From Burkholderiales bacterium Ga0077544 (GTDB taxonomy: Bacteria > Pseudomonadota > Gammaproteobacteria > Burkholderiales > Burkholderiaceae_D): a DNA stretch of 64,000 nucleotides. The position numbers were made by a program, and so were the translations under genes. Under the pieces are notes generated by a model. The model was given only the letters and a program-made list of their open reading frames with translations. It had not been told where the DNA came from and searched no databases. Location of the stretch: positions 177,910 through 241,909 of the forward strand of contig LNEU01000016.1 in assembly GCA_001464355.1 (NCBI GenBank). The letters run 5' to 3'. This document shows, piece after piece, positions 35,213-45,696 of the stretch (its first letter is position 1; each line of letters opens with the position of its first letter).

Positions 35213-37543
35213 ATGACTGATCAAGCCAATCTTTTTGACACTGCAGTACCAGCCGATGGCGGCGAATCACTGACACTGGCAACCTTTGCCGAACGCGCGT
35301 ATCTGGATTACGCAATTTCCGTCGTCAAGGGCCGCGCCCTGCCGGACGTCTGCGACGGTCAGAAGCCAGTACAACGCCGCATCCTGTTTGCGATGAATGA
35401 GTTAGGGCTGAATGCCAGCGCCAAGCCGCGTAAATCTGCAGCTGTCGTTGGTGATGTGCTGGGTAAATTGCATCCACATGGCGATCAATCGGTGTACGAC
35501 GCACTGGTGCGTATGGCGCAGGATTTTTCGCTGCGTTATCCATTGATCGATGGCCAGGGTAACTTCGGCTCGCGCGATGGCGACGGTGCTGCAGCGATGC
35601 GATATACAGAAGCACGCCTGACGCCGATTGCAAAATTGCTGATGGAAGAAATCGATATGGGTACCGTCGATTTCCAGCCTAACTATGATGGTTCGACAGA
35701 AGAACCTAAATTGCTGCCTAGCCGCTTGCCTTTCGTTTTATTGAATGGTGCATCCGGTATTGCGGTTGGTATGGCGACTGAAATTCCATCACACAATCTG
35801 CGTGAAGTAGCAACCGCAGCAGTCGCCATCATCCGCAACCCAAAATTAGCGCATGAAGAATTGATGGCGCTAGTGCCTGGCCCAGATTTCCCGGGCGGCG
35901 GTCAGATCATCACGTCACCGACTGCGATCAGCGACATCTATGCCAGCGGCCGCGGCAGCGTCAAGGTACGCGCGACATGGAAGATAGAAGACATGGCGCG
36001 CGGCCAATGGCAGGCTGTCGTTACCGAACTGCCGCACGGCACATCGTCGCAACGCGTGCTGGAAGAAATTGAAGAACTGACCAATCCGAAGATCAAGCTC
36101 GGCAAGAAATCGCTGTCGCCGGAACAACTGGCGTTAAAGCAAACCGTATTGTCCATGCTCGATACCGTGCGTGATGAATCGGGCCGGGAAGCACCGGTGC
36201 GTCTGGTGTTCGAGCCGAAATCGAAGAATCAGGATCAGACCGAATTCACCAATATGCTGTTGGCGCACACCTCGCTGGAAACCAGTGTTTCCATCAATCT
36301 GGTGATGATAGGCGGCGACGGCAAGCCGCGCCAGAAGGCGCTGGGCGATATCCTGCGCGAGTGGATAGATTTCCGCTTCACGACGATTACCCGCCGTTCG
36401 CAATTCAAGCTGCAAAAAGTCGACGACCGCATCCATATTCTGGAAGGTCGCGAGGCGATTCTGCTCAACATCGACAAAGTCATCAAGATCATTCGCGAAT
36501 CGGATGAACCAAAACCGGCCTTGATGGATGCCTTCAGTTTGTCGGAGCGACAGGCTGATGACATTCTTGAAATCCGACTGCGTCAACTGGCGCGTCTGGA
36601 AACCATCAAGATCCAGCAGGAACTGGCCGAATTGCGCAGCGAAAAATCGACGCTGCAGGATCTGCTCGACAATCCGTCGTCAATGAAGCGTCTGGTCATC
36701 AGGGAAATCGAAGCGGATGAAAAGCAATTCGGCGACAAGCGCCGCACGCTGATTGAAGTCGCGGAAAAAGCCGTCGTTGAAACCAAAGTGATCGACGAAC
36801 CTGTGACCGTCGTCATCTCGCAAAAAGGCTGGGTCCGTGCACGCACAGGCCACGGCCACGATGCCGCACAATTCACCTTCAAGGCCAGCGACGCGCTGTA
36901 CGACACGTTCGAATGCCGCACTGTCGATACGCTACTGGTATTCGGCTCCAACGGACGCATCTATTCAGTTCCAGTCTCTGCGCTGCCAGGTGCACGCGGC
37001 GATGGCGTGCCGATCACGACGCTGGTTGAACTGGCGAGCGGCACACGCGTGCTGCATTACTTTGCCGGCCCGGCCGACGTCACCTTGTTAATTGCATCGA
37101 GTGCAGGCTACGGCTTTACCGCCAAATCAGGCGACATGGTCAGCCGCACACGCGGCGGCAAATCATTCATCACGCTGGATGACGGCGATGAACCGCTAGC
37201 ACCGCGTCCGGTAATTGCCGGCGCAAGTGCGATTGCCTGTCTGTCGGAAAAAGGCCGCGTGCTAGTGTTCGGCATCGATGAAATCAAGTCGCTGACCGCC
37301 GGTGGTCGTGGTGTGATCCTGATGGAACTGGAAAAGAACGAAAAACTGCTGGCGGCGCAACCGATCAGCCAGCGCGGCGTGATCGTATCCGGCATAGGAC
37401 GCGGTGCCAAAGCGCAGGAGATCCTGTTGTCGGCATCAGGGCTCGCCGTACACATAGGCAAGCGTGCGCGCAAAGGCAAGGGACTGGAATCGAAGATCAA
37501 GGCGACTACCTTGACGCCGGTGACCAAGGCCAGTGCTGAATAA
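35213..37543 (+). CDS. parC: DNA topoisomerase IV subunit A
   Basis: A 776-residue breakage-reunion subunit. The catalytic tyrosine is Tyr131 in [10 protein letters not shown]. The quinolone region reads [10 protein letters not shown] (88-97), with Gln92 where E. coli ParC has Ser80. A C-terminal beta-pinwheel covers about 500-760. With ParE it separates linked chromosomes. It is third in the parE-slt-parC unit. Confidence 0.95.
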   Translation: MTDQANLFDTAVPADGGESLTLATFAERAYLDYAISVVKGRALPDVCDGQKPVQRRILFAMNELGLNASAKPRKSAAVVGDVLGKLHPHGDQSVYDALVRMAQDFSLRYPLIDGQGNFGSRDGDGAAAMRYTEARLTPIAKLLMEEIDMGTVDFQPNYDGSTEEPKLLPSRLPFVLLNGASGIAVGMATEIPSHNLREVATAAVAIIRNPKLAHEELMALVPGPDFPGGGQIITSPTAISDIYASGRGSVKVRATWKIEDMARGQWQAVVTELPHGTSSQRVLEEIEELTNPKIKLGKKSLSPEQLALKQTVLSMLDTVRDESGREAPVRLVFEPKSKNQDQTEFTNMLLAHTSLETSVSINLVMIGGDGKPRQKALGDILREWIDFRFTTITRRSQFKLQKVDDRIHILEGREAILLNIDKVIKIIRESDEPKPALMDAFSLSERQADDILEIRLRQLARLETIKIQQELAELRSEKSTLQDLLDNPSSMKRLVIREIEADEKQFGDKRRTLIEVAEKAVVETKVIDEPVTVVISQKGWVRARTGHGHDAAQFTFKASDALYDTFECRTVDTLLVFGSNGRIYSVPVSALPGARGDGVPITTLVELASGTRVLHYFAGPADVTLLIASSAGYGFTAKSGDMVSRTRGGKSFITLDDGDEPLAPRPVIAGASAIACLSEKGRVLVFGIDEIKSLTAGGRGVILMELEKNEKLLAAQPISQRGVIVSGIGRGAKAQEILLSASGLAVHIGKRARKGKGLESKIKATTLTPVTKASAE

Positions 37544-37563
37544 TCCGATCATCTGCGCTTGCC

Positions 37564-37583
37564 ATTCCCGCGAAGGCGGGAAT
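37564..37583. repeat. Short dispersed palindrome (REP-like)
   Basis: ATTCCCGC-GAAG-GCGGGAAT, an eight-pair hairpin just after parC. Copies of this sequence are common in intergenic DNA of many proteobacteria. No T tract follows, so it is not a standard terminator. Confidence 0.6.
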
Positions 37584-37612
37584 CCAGAAATGCCTCGCTA
37601 TGATTTGACGAT

Positions 37613-38229
37613 AGCTAATGCTGTTCTTTCTTCGGACAAGCTCAGTTGCCGGGGGTGGCCCGGCTGCCACCTTCTTTCTTTGCTTCGCCAAAGAAAGAAG
37701 GCAAAGAAAGGCGACGCAGAAGCCGTTGCCCGCTGCGCGGGTTCCCAAGTCAAGCAATCATCAGTCGGGAGCACAAACAAACTCGCCTTTGGCTCAAACA
37801 GGTTTGCGCTCTTTATCCGCCTGACGATTGCTTGCCTTGGCAACGTCACATGCGGTTAAGGTCAGAAACAACATCAGACCTAACTTCAACAACACCCCCA
37901 ACATCAAAAGCTCCTGTTCCTGGCATCAACCTGCGTTGTTGTTGAACTTGATGTTGAATTTGATGTTGCTTTTGAATTTTGAAGTTGAACTTCACCCGCT
38001 GTGACGCTGCCGTTTGTGCGGAGCAGAAAATGGATAAAGAAGTGAACGCTGTTTGAGCGAAGCGAGTTTCGTTCGCTTCCCATTTTTTGATTTGCACAAA
38101 TGGGAAGCCCGAAGGGCCAGCGGCTGTGCGGTCGCCTTCTTTTGCTTACTTTTCTTGGCGAAGCAAGAAAAGTGAGTAGCCGCCGGGCTACCCCCGGCAA
38201 CTCACCACGAAGAAAGAACAGCCTTAGCT
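37613..38229. repeat. Inverted pair of long dispersed repeats
   Basis: Two diverged copies of a repeat of about 270 bp face each other. The outer 22 bp (37613-37634 and 38208-38229) are identical but for one base. Further in, GTTGCCGGGGGT, TTGCTTCGCCAA and CTTTATCC recur in order on opposite strands. The centre (37930-37990) is an imperfect repeat of TTGATGTTGAA-like units. Short frames inside look like the spurious proteins often predicted from such elements. Confidence 0.7.
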
Positions 38230-38300
38230 AGCGACAAACTCGAACGAGGCACCTGAATGCCAACCCGCTCGAAAAGAGCCATCCGATTAAATCCACAAAA

Positions 38301-38337
38301 TAAAACTGGCCGCTCCTTTCGGCAGCGGCCAGTTTTA
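38301..38337. terminator. Terminator after the aminotransferase gene
   Basis: A perfect stem AAAACTGGCCGCT / AGCGGCCAGTTTT (38302-38314 with 38324-38336), with T tracts on both strands. Confidence 0.9.
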
Positions 38338-38357
38338 TTATCTTTGCATGCGATCAA

Positions 38358-39551
38358 TCAAATTTTCGCCGCAATCAATTTCGCCAACTTAGAAACGCCT
38401 TCACGAATCTTTTCCGGCGGCACCGTAACAAAACTCAAGCGCAAGGTATTTTTCTGCGGCTCATTTGCATAAAAAGGCGCCCCCGGAACGAAAGCCACAT
38501 TTTGCGCAATCGATTCTTCCAGCAACTGCATGCAATCTATATGTTCAGGCAGAGTGACCCAGATGAACATGCCACCTTCCGGTTTGTTCCACGTCACGCC
38601 AGCAGGGAAGAATTCGGTCAGCGCATCCAGCATGGCCTGACATTGATTCGCGTACAGAGTGCGTATCGATGGAATGTGCTTCGCGAGGAAGCCGTCCTTG
38701 ATCGCTTCGTACACCACCATCTGCGTCAATTGCGAGGTGTGCAAATCGGCGGCCTGTTTCGCTTGTTCCAGCTTGCGTACCAGCGGCACCGGCGCAACGA
38801 CGTAGCCAAGACGAATGCCAGGGGTCAGCACTTTGGAAAACGATCCCAGATAAATAACGCCGCTAGGATTCATAGTCAGCATCTTCGGCAATGGCTCGCC
38901 GTTGTAGCTCAACGCGCCATAAGGATCATCTTCGATCAATGGCAGGCCGAGGCGTGCGCAGGTTTCGACCAATGCAAAGCGACGTTCGACTGACATCGTG
39001 CGACCAGTCGGATTCTGGAAATTCGGCAACGCATACAAGAGGCGGGCACCGTCGGCGATTTTTTCTACTTCTTCCGGCAGCAAACCGAAGTCATCGGTAG
39101 GAATCGAAACGAACTTGGGTTGATACACAGAGAATGCTTGCAGCGCGCCAAGATAGCTAGGCGTTTCCACCAGCACCTTGCTGTTATCTTCGATCAATAC
39201 CTTGCCAAGCAAATCCAGCGCTTGCTGCGAACCCGACACCATCAACACTTGATCTGGCGTGATCGTCACACCTTCAATAGACAATGAATCGGCTATCCAT
39301 TCACGCAAAGGTGCGTAACCATCGCTAGGGCCGTATTGCAAAGCGACCTTGCCCTGACGCGACAACACCGTATCGAAGGCCGCTTTCATGTGCTCGACCG
39401 GGAAGGTTTCCGGCGAAGGCAAACCACCGGCGAAGGAGATGATGTCCGGGCGCATCGTGATTTTCAGGATTTCGCGGATGACCGAACTTTGCAGTTGTTC
39501 TGCGCGGTGTGCGAATTGCCATTTGATCGGCGTTGGATTTTCGATTTTCAT
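38358..39551 (-). CDS. PLP-dependent aminotransferase (class I/II, 2-aminoadipate type)
   Basis: 397 residues, fold type I. Markers are ISFAGGLPSPETFP (near 38-51), NFQNPTGRTM, EDDPYGALSY and the PLP lysine in LGSFSKVLTPGIRLG. It resembles LysN/ARO8-like aminotransferases with broad specificity for 2-oxo acids. The RidA-family gene lies 76 bp upstream in the same direction; RidA removes reactive enamines made by PLP enzymes, so the pairing is functional. Confidence 0.88.
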   Translation of the reverse strand: MKIENPTPIKWQFAHRAEQLQSSVIREILKITMRPDIISFAGGLPSPETFPVEHMKAAFDTVLSRQGKVALQYGPSDGYAPLREWIADSLSIEGVTITPDQVLMVSGSQQALDLLGKVLIEDNSKVLVETPSYLGALQAFSVYQPKFVSIPTDDFGLLPEEVEKIADGARLLYALPNFQNPTGRTMSVERRFALVETCARLGLPLIEDDPYGALSYNGEPLPKMLTMNPSGVIYLGSFSKVLTPGIRLGYVVAPVPLVRKLEQAKQAADLHTSQLTQMVVYEAIKDGFLAKHIPSIRTLYANQCQAMLDALTEFFPAGVTWNKPEGGMFIWVTLPEHIDCMQLLEESIAQNVAFVPGAPFYANEPQKNTLRLSFVTVPPEKIREGVSKLAKLIAAKI

Positions 39552-39627
39552 TATTGCGATGCTTTATGACTGCGGTGTGATGACCAGGATGCTACTCAAT
39601 ACAGGTACAGCAATTTCTTGATCTTGA

Positions 39628-40086
39628 TTAATTAACTTCAGCGATCAATTCGATCTCTACGCAAGCGCCCAAGGGAATTTGCGCAACGCCGAATGCCGAA
39701 CGTGCATGCTTGCCTTGTTCGCCAAAGACTTCACCGAACAATTCGGAGGCGCCATTGGTGACCAGATGTTGTTCAGTGTAGTCGCCAGTCGAATTGACCA
39801 GGCTCATGACCTTGACGATGCGTGTGACGCGATTCAAATCGCCGTCGCAGGCTGCTTGCAAGGTCGCGATCAGATCGATGGCAACGCCGCGCGCAGCAAT
39901 CTTGCCTTCTTCGGTGCTCATGTTTTTACCCAACTGGCCGACCCACGGTTTGCCGTCCTTCTTGGCGATATGGCCGGACAGGAACACCGTGTTACCGCTT
40001 TGCGCAAACATCACATATGCCGCGGCGGGTGTCGCCACTGCCGGCAGTTCGATGTTCAGCGCTTTCAGTTTTTCGTAAAAAGACAT
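39628..40086 (-). CDS. RidA/YjgF-family protein
   Basis: 152 residues of the YjgF/YER057c/UK114 family (YjgH-like longer form). Conserved strings are FLSGHIAKKDGKPWVGQLG and HARSAFGVAQIPLGACVEIELIA. The usual Arg that binds the carboxylate is in HARSA. It hydrolyses 2-aminoacrylate-type imines in the cytoplasm. The start at 40086 has GGAG 6 nt upstream; a longer frame was rejected. It is probably co-transcribed with the aminotransferase gene. Confidence 0.9.
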   Translation of the reverse strand: MSFYEKLKALNIELPAVATPAAAYVMFAQSGNTVFLSGHIAKKDGKPWVGQLGKNMSTEEGKIAARGVAIDLIATLQAACDGDLNRVTRIVKVMSLVNSTGDYTEQHLVTNGASELFGEVFGEQGKHARSAFGVAQIPLGACVEIELIAEVN

Positions 40087-40364
40087 GCAAACTCCAGAAT
40101 AGTGGATGCCATTTCCACACACGCAGAAATGCCAAATGAATAGGTGTCCGTGCACTGCAATTGCGACAACAACGCGCATCTTGCAAAAGTGTCATTGCGA
40201 AATGGCACAGTCACGGCAGGAATAAGCATGATTATCTCAAATCCGCGGCATTTCTTGCCAACTATCGACGCGATGCAGCAAGACAGGCGAATTGCCCCGC
40301 AAAACGAAATGCGAGGCGACAGCCACATGATACCAAGGCAAGGCGTTTTCTGTTGATTTGCTGC

Positions 40365-41327
40365 TCAAGTCCGGCGTTTGATGGCCATTTTTTTACCAGC
40401 GGCGACGACTGAAATAATCGCGAGAGCAAAAAGGAAGGTACGTAGCTCCAGCGCTTCGCCAAGAATCGCCGCAGCACCCAGCAGTGTAAGGAAGGGTTGT
40501 ATTAATTGCACCTGGCCGACACGTGCGATGCCGCCTAATGCCAGTCCTTTGTACCAAAAGAAAAATCCGATAAACATAGAGAACAGCGAGACATAGGCAA
40601 AGCCGACCCATGCGCCCGCCGATGCCTTGACACCGTAATGGAAGGCCAGCCAGATCGTCATCGGCAATACGATCGGCATGGACAAGACCAGCGCCCACGA
40701 AATCACTTGCTGGCCGCTCATGGATTCCGACAAGCGCCCACCTTCCGCATAGCCCATCGCGGCGGCAATCACGGCAATCAGCATCGCCAGATCACCCAGT
40801 TGAAAAGAACCGGCGCCCTCTTCCAATGCAAACCCGGCAACCAATGCACTACCTACCAATGCCGTAATCCAGAATCCTGTCGAAGGTCGTTCGCCAAAGC
40901 GCAAGGCGCCGAACAAGGCTGTCGCCAGCGGCAAGATACCCAGCATGATCGCGCCATGCGAAGCGGAAATCTGGCTCATCGCTATCGAAGAAAATACCGG
41001 GAAGCCAACCACCACACCCGATGCAATGATGCACAAAGATTTCACTTGCGCCCGGGTCGGACGTGGAGCGTTGGTCCACCACAGCAATAGCACCGAACAA
41101 CAGGCAGCAACCACTGCGCGCCCGAGTGCCATCAAGACCGGGTTCAATTCCGCCACTGCCACACGCGTGAACGGCAAGGTCAGGCTGAAGATCGCAATGC
41201 CTATCGCCCCCAGCCACATTCCTTTTGTTTCAGATGTCATGGATTTCATATTGGCCGGCACTTTAGCAGTGCCGACCGCCTCATCGACAGTGGTGGCGAT
41301 GGCGCCCGGGCTTTCATGCGCGCTCAT
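40365..41327 (-). CDS. EamA/DMT-family exporter
   Basis: A 320-residue protein with ten helices and two EamA domains, preceded by a 35-residue soluble N-terminus. The ATG at 41327 overlaps the TGA of the LysE gene (ATGA), so the two exporters are translationally coupled. A longer frame to 41558 lies inside the LysE gene and was rejected. Divergence from a MocR regulator suggests amino-acid export under that regulator's control. Confidence 0.88.
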   Translation of the reverse strand: MSAHESPGAIATTVDEAVGTAKVPANMKSMTSETKGMWLGAIGIAIFSLTLPFTRVAVAELNPVLMALGRAVVAACCSVLLLWWTNAPRPTRAQVKSLCIIASGVVVGFPVFSSIAMSQISASHGAIMLGILPLATALFGALRFGERPSTGFWITALVGSALVAGFALEEGAGSFQLGDLAMLIAVIAAAMGYAEGGRLSESMSGQQVISWALVLSMPIVLPMTIWLAFHYGVKASAGAWVGFAYVSLFSMFIGFFFWYKGLALGGIARVGQVQLIQPFLTLLGAAAILGEALELRTFLFALAIISVVAAGKKMAIKRRT

Positions 41328-41914
41328 GACCAGATCGCCCATGCTGAATAAAGCGTCAGCGCGATCATGATGGCGCAAAACAGGCGCTGCCATTTTTCCT
41401 GCGTCAGATAACGTCGCAACACTGCGCCTGTCGCGGCCCAGATACTCAGACACGGCAGATTGATTGCACTGAATAACAGGCAAAACACGGCTATCGCCAA
41501 CCACACCGGCTGGACGGGCGGCAGGAAGGCAGACGCGCCAGTCACTGCCATCACCCATGCTTTGGGATTGGCGAACTGAAAGAGTGCCGCACCGATGAAC
41601 GACATCGGCCGCGCACTCTCATTTTCACTGCGACCAAACGCCATGCTGCGCAATTGCCACGCCAGATAGATGAGGTAAGTGGAACCTATGGCTTTCAATA
41701 CGATATGCAGCACGGGGAGCGCCATGATCAGACTGCCTGTTCCGGCTGCGCACAGCGCTAGCATCACGCCAAAACCAAAAACGACACCCAGCATGTGCGG
41801 AATGCAACGCGCAAAACCGAAACGAATGCCGGATGAGGTCAACATGATGTTGTTCGGCCCCGGCGTGATCGACGAAACGAAGGCAAAGACGGACAGCGGC
41901 AGCAGAGATTCCAT
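41324..41914 (-). CDS. LysE-family amino-acid exporter
   Basis: A 196-residue, six-helix LysE/RhtB protein with the family signature FVSSITPGPNNIMLTSSG near residue 11 and FQFANPKAWVMAVTGASAFL in the middle. It exports amino acids across the inner membrane. The ATG at 41914 is preferred to an upstream TTG. It is coupled to the EamA gene by a 4-bp overlap and shares a 130-bp intergenic region with the divergent MocR gene. Confidence 0.92.
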   Translation of the reverse strand: MESLLPLSVFAFVSSITPGPNNIMLTSSGIRFGFARCIPHMLGVVFGFGVMLALCAAGTGSLIMALPVLHIVLKAIGSTYLIYLAWQLRSMAFGRSENESARPMSFIGAALFQFANPKAWVMAVTGASAFLPPVQPVWLAIAVFCLLFSAINLPCLSIWAATGAVLRRYLTQEKWQRLFCAIMIALTLYSAWAIWS

Positions 41915-42044
41915 ATTGTTCCAAGAGGATGGCAAAGCGATCCTGGCATCGCTCTGCTATTTTTATAGTCAAAACATCCTAATCGACAAAACCAATACAG
42001 TACCAGTACACTTCAGGAATTAATCTCTCCACTGTCATGGCAAT

Positions 42045-43556
42045 ATGACCAATACAGCTAAATCTCGCAGCACCGCCGCCACTTCTATTTTAGTGGCGAC
42101 TTCAACCCCTAGCGATTTGCCGCGTCCGCTTTTATCGCGCCAGGCCGATAGCTCGCTGATCGAACAAATCGTGCAACTGGTGACGTCGCGCATAGACGAT
42201 AAATTGCTACGCACCGGCGCACGCATGCCTTCGATACGGCAATTCTCGGATGAGCATGGCGTGTCGCGCTTTACCGTGGTGGAAGCCTATGACCGACTGG
42301 TTGCCGGCGGCTTGCTGGAATCGCGCCGCGGCTCAGGGTTTTATGTGCGCGATCGCGCCCCCATGCTGGCATTGCGCAAGTGCGGTACAACGAGACCTAG
42401 TGCCGCATCCTCCCAACAGCTGGATGTCGTCTGGCTGGTGCGTAATATGTTCCGCCAACTGCCGGCAGAGAAAATGCCCGGCGTGGGTTCACTGCCCAAC
42501 GAGTGGCTGGATGGCGATCTGGTCGGCAATGCGCTGAGATCCGTCAGCCGGCAAAATCAGAATATGCTGCTGCAATACGGTACGCCGCAGGGCTTTCTGC
42601 CGCTACGCCAGCAACTACAATTGAAAATGGCTGAACTGGAGATATCCGCCACGCCGGATCAGATCGTCACCACCTCCGGTGTGACGCAAGCATTGGATCT
42701 GGTGGCGCGCCATTACATCCAGCCCGGCGACACGATTTTTGTCGACGATCCGGCCTGGTTCCTGATGTTCGGTTCGTTTGCAATGCTGGGGGCCAAAGTG
42801 GTCGGCATCCCGCGCCTGTCTGACGGTCCAGATATCGGCAAGCTGGCCGAACTGGCCGCCTTGCACAGGCCGAAATTATTCGTCATCAATTCCGTCCTGC
42901 ACAATCCAACCTCGACTTCATTATCCGCAGCCAAGGCCTTCCAGGTATTGAAAACCGCCGAGCAATACAATTTCATGATTGTCGAAGACGATATCTATTG
43001 CGATATGCACCCAGGTACCAGCGTGCAGGCAGCGACGCGCATTGCAGCACTCGATCAATTGAATCGCGTGATCTATCTGGGCGGATTTTCTAAAACGTTG
43101 GCGGCTAATTTGCGCGTCGGCTTTATCGCGACCTCACACGAGATCGCACGTCATTTATCCGACCGCAAGATGCTGAGCGCATTGACCACCACCGAAGTCA
43201 CCGAACGCGTGGTCTACAAGGTGCTGTCCGAAGGGCACTACCGCAAACACAGCGATCGCCTGCGCACCAAGCTGGATGCCGTACGCGACAAGACCGCACG
43301 GCAAATGGAGCGCATCGGCGTCAAGATCAATTTCAACACGCCGGCCGGTATGTTTCTCTGGACCGATATGGGCTGCGATACCAATGTCCTCACGGAGAAA
43401 GCGATGGAGGAAGGCTATCTATTGGCGCCCGGCAGCCTGTTCTCACCTAGCCAACTGCCGTCGACTAATATGCGTTTCAACATTGCTGCAATGGGCGACC
43501 CAGGCCTCTTGAAATTTCTGGAGCGAACCATAGATCAGCTGCGCAGCAAGACTTGA
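42045..43556 (+). CDS. MocR-type regulator (GntR domain plus aminotransferase domain)
   Basis: 503 residues. The winged helix at about 35-105 has ARMPSIRQFSDEHGVSRFTVVEAYDRL. A type I aminotransferase domain follows, with FDDP-like DDPAWF, HNPTSTSLS, EDDIYCDM and the PLP lysine in GGFSKTLAANLRVG. MocR proteins sense amino compounds through PLP. The divergent LysE-EamA exporter operon is the likely target. The direct repeat ACCAATACAG at 41991-42000 and 42048-42057 might be part of the operator. The htpG promoter overlaps its stop. Confidence 0.92.
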   Translation: MTNTAKSRSTAATSILVATSTPSDLPRPLLSRQADSSLIEQIVQLVTSRIDDKLLRTGARMPSIRQFSDEHGVSRFTVVEAYDRLVAGGLLESRRGSGFYVRDRAPMLALRKCGTTRPSAASSQQLDVVWLVRNMFRQLPAEKMPGVGSLPNEWLDGDLVGNALRSVSRQNQNMLLQYGTPQGFLPLRQQLQLKMAELEISATPDQIVTTSGVTQALDLVARHYIQPGDTIFVDDPAWFLMFGSFAMLGAKVVGIPRLSDGPDIGKLAELAALHRPKLFVINSVLHNPTSTSLSAAKAFQVLKTAEQYNFMIVEDDIYCDMHPGTSVQAATRIAALDQLNRVIYLGGFSKTLAANLRVGFIATSHEIARHLSDRKMLSALTTTEVTERVVYKVLSEGHYRKHSDRLRTKLDAVRDKTARQMERIGVKINFNTPAGMFLWTDMGCDTNVLTEKAMEEGYLLAPGSLFSPSQLPSTNMRFNIAAMGDPGLLKFLERTIDQLRSKT

Positions 43557-43578
43557 AATTGCAGCTTTCGCCCCAATT
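43552..43578 (+). promoter_or_regulatory. Sigma-32 promoter of htpG
   Basis: CTTGAAA (43552-43558), a 12-bp spacer and CCCCAATT (43571-43578) match the heat-shock sigma factor consensus at all but one position. The -35 box overlaps the stop codon of the MocR gene. Confidence 0.75.
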
Positions 43579-43597
43579 TTCGACGAAACGTTTGAAA

Positions 43598-43638
43598 GTC
43601 TGGCTCAGGTCTGGCTCAGGTCTGGCTCAGGTCTGGCT
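43598..43638 (+). repeat. 11-bp tandem repeat in the htpG leader
   Basis: GTCTGGCTCAG is repeated at 43598, 43609 and 43620, followed by a partial fourth copy to 43638. It is downstream of the sigma-32 promoter and so lies in the htpG 5' untranslated region. Perfect repeats of this kind change in number by slippage. Confidence 0.85.
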
Positions 43639-43744
43639 TACTCGCAGCGCCCGCAATATCATTCAAGGTTGGCGAGTGAGCTACAGACTTTTAACATCGC
43701 TTACACAGTAAAACCCACATTCTTTTTTGACACTCGAGGTAAAA

Positions 43745-45673
43745 ATGGCCGCATCCGAACAAAAAAATCCAGAAAAACAAACCCTGGGCTTTCAAGCCGA
43801 AGTAAAACAATTGCTGCAACTGATGATTCATTCCTTGTATTCCAACAAGGAAATTTTCTTGCGTGAGTTGATCTCGAACGCATCCGATGCAGCCGACAAA
43901 CTGCGCTTCGAAGCAATCGACAACAGCGCATTGTTCGAAAACGATCCCGACCTGAAAATCACGGTCAGCTTCGACAAGGAAAAACGCACGATCACGATCA
44001 GCGATAACGGCATCGGCATGACGCGCGACGACGCGATCGAGCATCTGGGCACCATCGCCAAGTCCGGCACCAAGGAATTCTTTTCGCGGCTATCCGGCGA
44101 CCAGCAAAAAGATGCCGCACTGATCGGCCAGTTCGGCGTCGGCTTCTACTCCGGCTTCATCATCGCCGACCGCATCACGGTGGAAACCCGCCGCGCCGGC
44201 ACCGCAGCAAGGGAAGGCGTGCGCTGGGAATCCGAAGGCGCGGGCGACTTCACCGTCGAAGCGATCGACAAGCCGAGCCGCGGTTCCGACGTCATCCTGC
44301 ATCTGCGCGAAGGCGAAGATGAATTCCTGTCGTCGTGGAAACTGAAATCCATCATCCGCAAATATTCGGACCACATTTCGCTGCCTATCATGATGGCGAA
44401 AGAAGAATGGGACGAAGAGAAAAAAGAAACCGTCACCCGCGACGAACTGGAAACCATCAACCAGGCCAGCGCACTGTGGGCCCGCAGCAAGAACGACATC
44501 ACGCCTGAGCAATACACAGAGTTTTACAAACATGTATCGCACGATTTCGGTGACCCGCTGACCTACACGCACAATCGCGTCGAAGGCCGCAGCGAATACA
44601 CGCAGTTGTTGTACATCCCTACGCAAGCACCCTTCGATCTGTGGGACCGCAACAAACGTGGCGGCATCAAGCTGTACGTCAAACGCGTCTTCATCATGGA
44701 TGATGCCGAGCAGTTGATGCCTGTGTATTTGCGCTTCGTCAAAGGCGTGATCGATTCGGCCGACCTGCCACTGAACGTCTCGCGCGAAATCCTGCAGGAA
44801 TCGCGCGACGTCAAAGTCATACGCGAAGGTTCTACCAAACGCGTATTAGGCATGCTGGAAGAACTGGCAAACGCCGACGAGCAAGAGAAAAAAGACAAGT
44901 ACGCGACCTTCTGGGACGCTTTCGGCCAGGTCTTGAAAGAAGGCATGGGCGAAGACGCCACCAACAAGGATCGCATCGCCAAACTATTGCGCTTTGCCTC
45001 GACCACCGGCGACAGCGATGCACAAACCGTGTCGCTTGCCGACTACGTGTCGCGCATGAAAGAAGGCCAGACAAAAATTTTCTACGCTACCGGCGAGTCA
45101 TACAACGCCGCGAAGAACAGCCCGCACCTGGAAATCTTCCGCAAGAAAGGCATTGAAGTCCTGCTACTGACCGATCGCGTTGATGAATGGATGTTGTCTT
45201 ACCTCGAAGAATTCGAAGGCAAGGAACTCGCATCCGTTGCCAAAGGCGATCTCGATCTCGGCCAACTGGAAGACGAGGCAGAGAAAAAACAGCACCAGGA
45301 AACCGAAGAGCAATACAAGGAACTGGTAGGCAAGATGCAAACCGCACTGGCCGACAAGGCCAAGGAAGTGCGCATTACCTTCCGCCTGACTGACTCACCT
45401 GCCTGCCTGGTCGCCGATGAAAATGAATTGTCCGGCAATCTGCTGCGGATGTTGAAAGCGGCGGGTCAAAATGCTCCGGACGCAAAGCCGATTCTGGAAA
45501 TCAATCCGGATCATCCATTGGTGCAGCGTTTGAAATATGAAGACGCAAAATTCGATGACTGGTCGAACATCCTGTTTGATCAGGCGCTGCTGGCAGAAGG
45601 TGGCAACCTGAGCGATCCGGCTGGATTTGTGAAGAGACTGAATGAAATGTTGTTAGGTATGACCGGAAAATAA
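43745..45673 (+). CDS. htpG: Chaperone HtpG (Hsp90)
   Basis: 642 residues, full-length bacterial Hsp90. The GHKL ATPase is at the N-terminus, with [46 protein letters not shown] and [11 protein letters not shown]. The middle domain has the catalytic Arg region [16 protein letters not shown], and a C-terminal dimer domain follows. It refolds stress-damaged proteins in the cytoplasm with DnaK. The ATG at 43745 follows GAGGT; an upstream TTG frame was rejected. It is under a sigma-32 promoter. Confidence 0.96.
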   Translation: MAASEQKNPEKQTLGFQAEVKQLLQLMIHSLYSNKEIFLRELISNASDAADKLRFEAIDNSALFENDPDLKITVSFDKEKRTITISDNGIGMTRDDAIEHLGTIAKSGTKEFFSRLSGDQQKDAALIGQFGVGFYSGFIIADRITVETRRAGTAAREGVRWESEGAGDFTVEAIDKPSRGSDVILHLREGEDEFLSSWKLKSIIRKYSDHISLPIMMAKEEWDEEKKETVTRDELETINQASALWARSKNDITPEQYTEFYKHVSHDFGDPLTYTHNRVEGRSEYTQLLYIPTQAPFDLWDRNKRGGIKLYVKRVFIMDDAEQLMPVYLRFVKGVIDSADLPLNVSREILQESRDVKVIREGSTKRVLGMLEELANADEQEKKDKYATFWDAFGQVLKEGMGEDATNKDRIAKLLRFASTTGDSDAQTVSLADYVSRMKEGQTKIFYATGESYNAAKNSPHLEIFRKKGIEVLLLTDRVDEWMLSYLEEFEGKELASVAKGDLDLGQLEDEAEKKQHQETEEQYKELVGKMQTALADKAKEVRITFRLTDSPACLVADENELSGNLLRMLKAAGQNAPDAKPILEINPDHPLVQRLKYEDAKFDDWSNILFDQALLAEGGNLSDPAGFVKRLNEMLLGMTGK

Positions 45674-45696
45674 TTCCGCATTGCTAGTCCCGAATA

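Noticed and set aside
37618..38200. Several 60-110 codon frames after parC
   Set aside because: They run through both arms of the inverted repeat in different frames, have no ribosome sites, and look like the usual spurious proteins of such repeats.
40365..41558. Long version of the EamA exporter starting at 41558
   Set aside because: The extra 77 codons lie inside the LysE gene in another frame. The ATGA overlap at 41324-41327 gives a natural coupled start.
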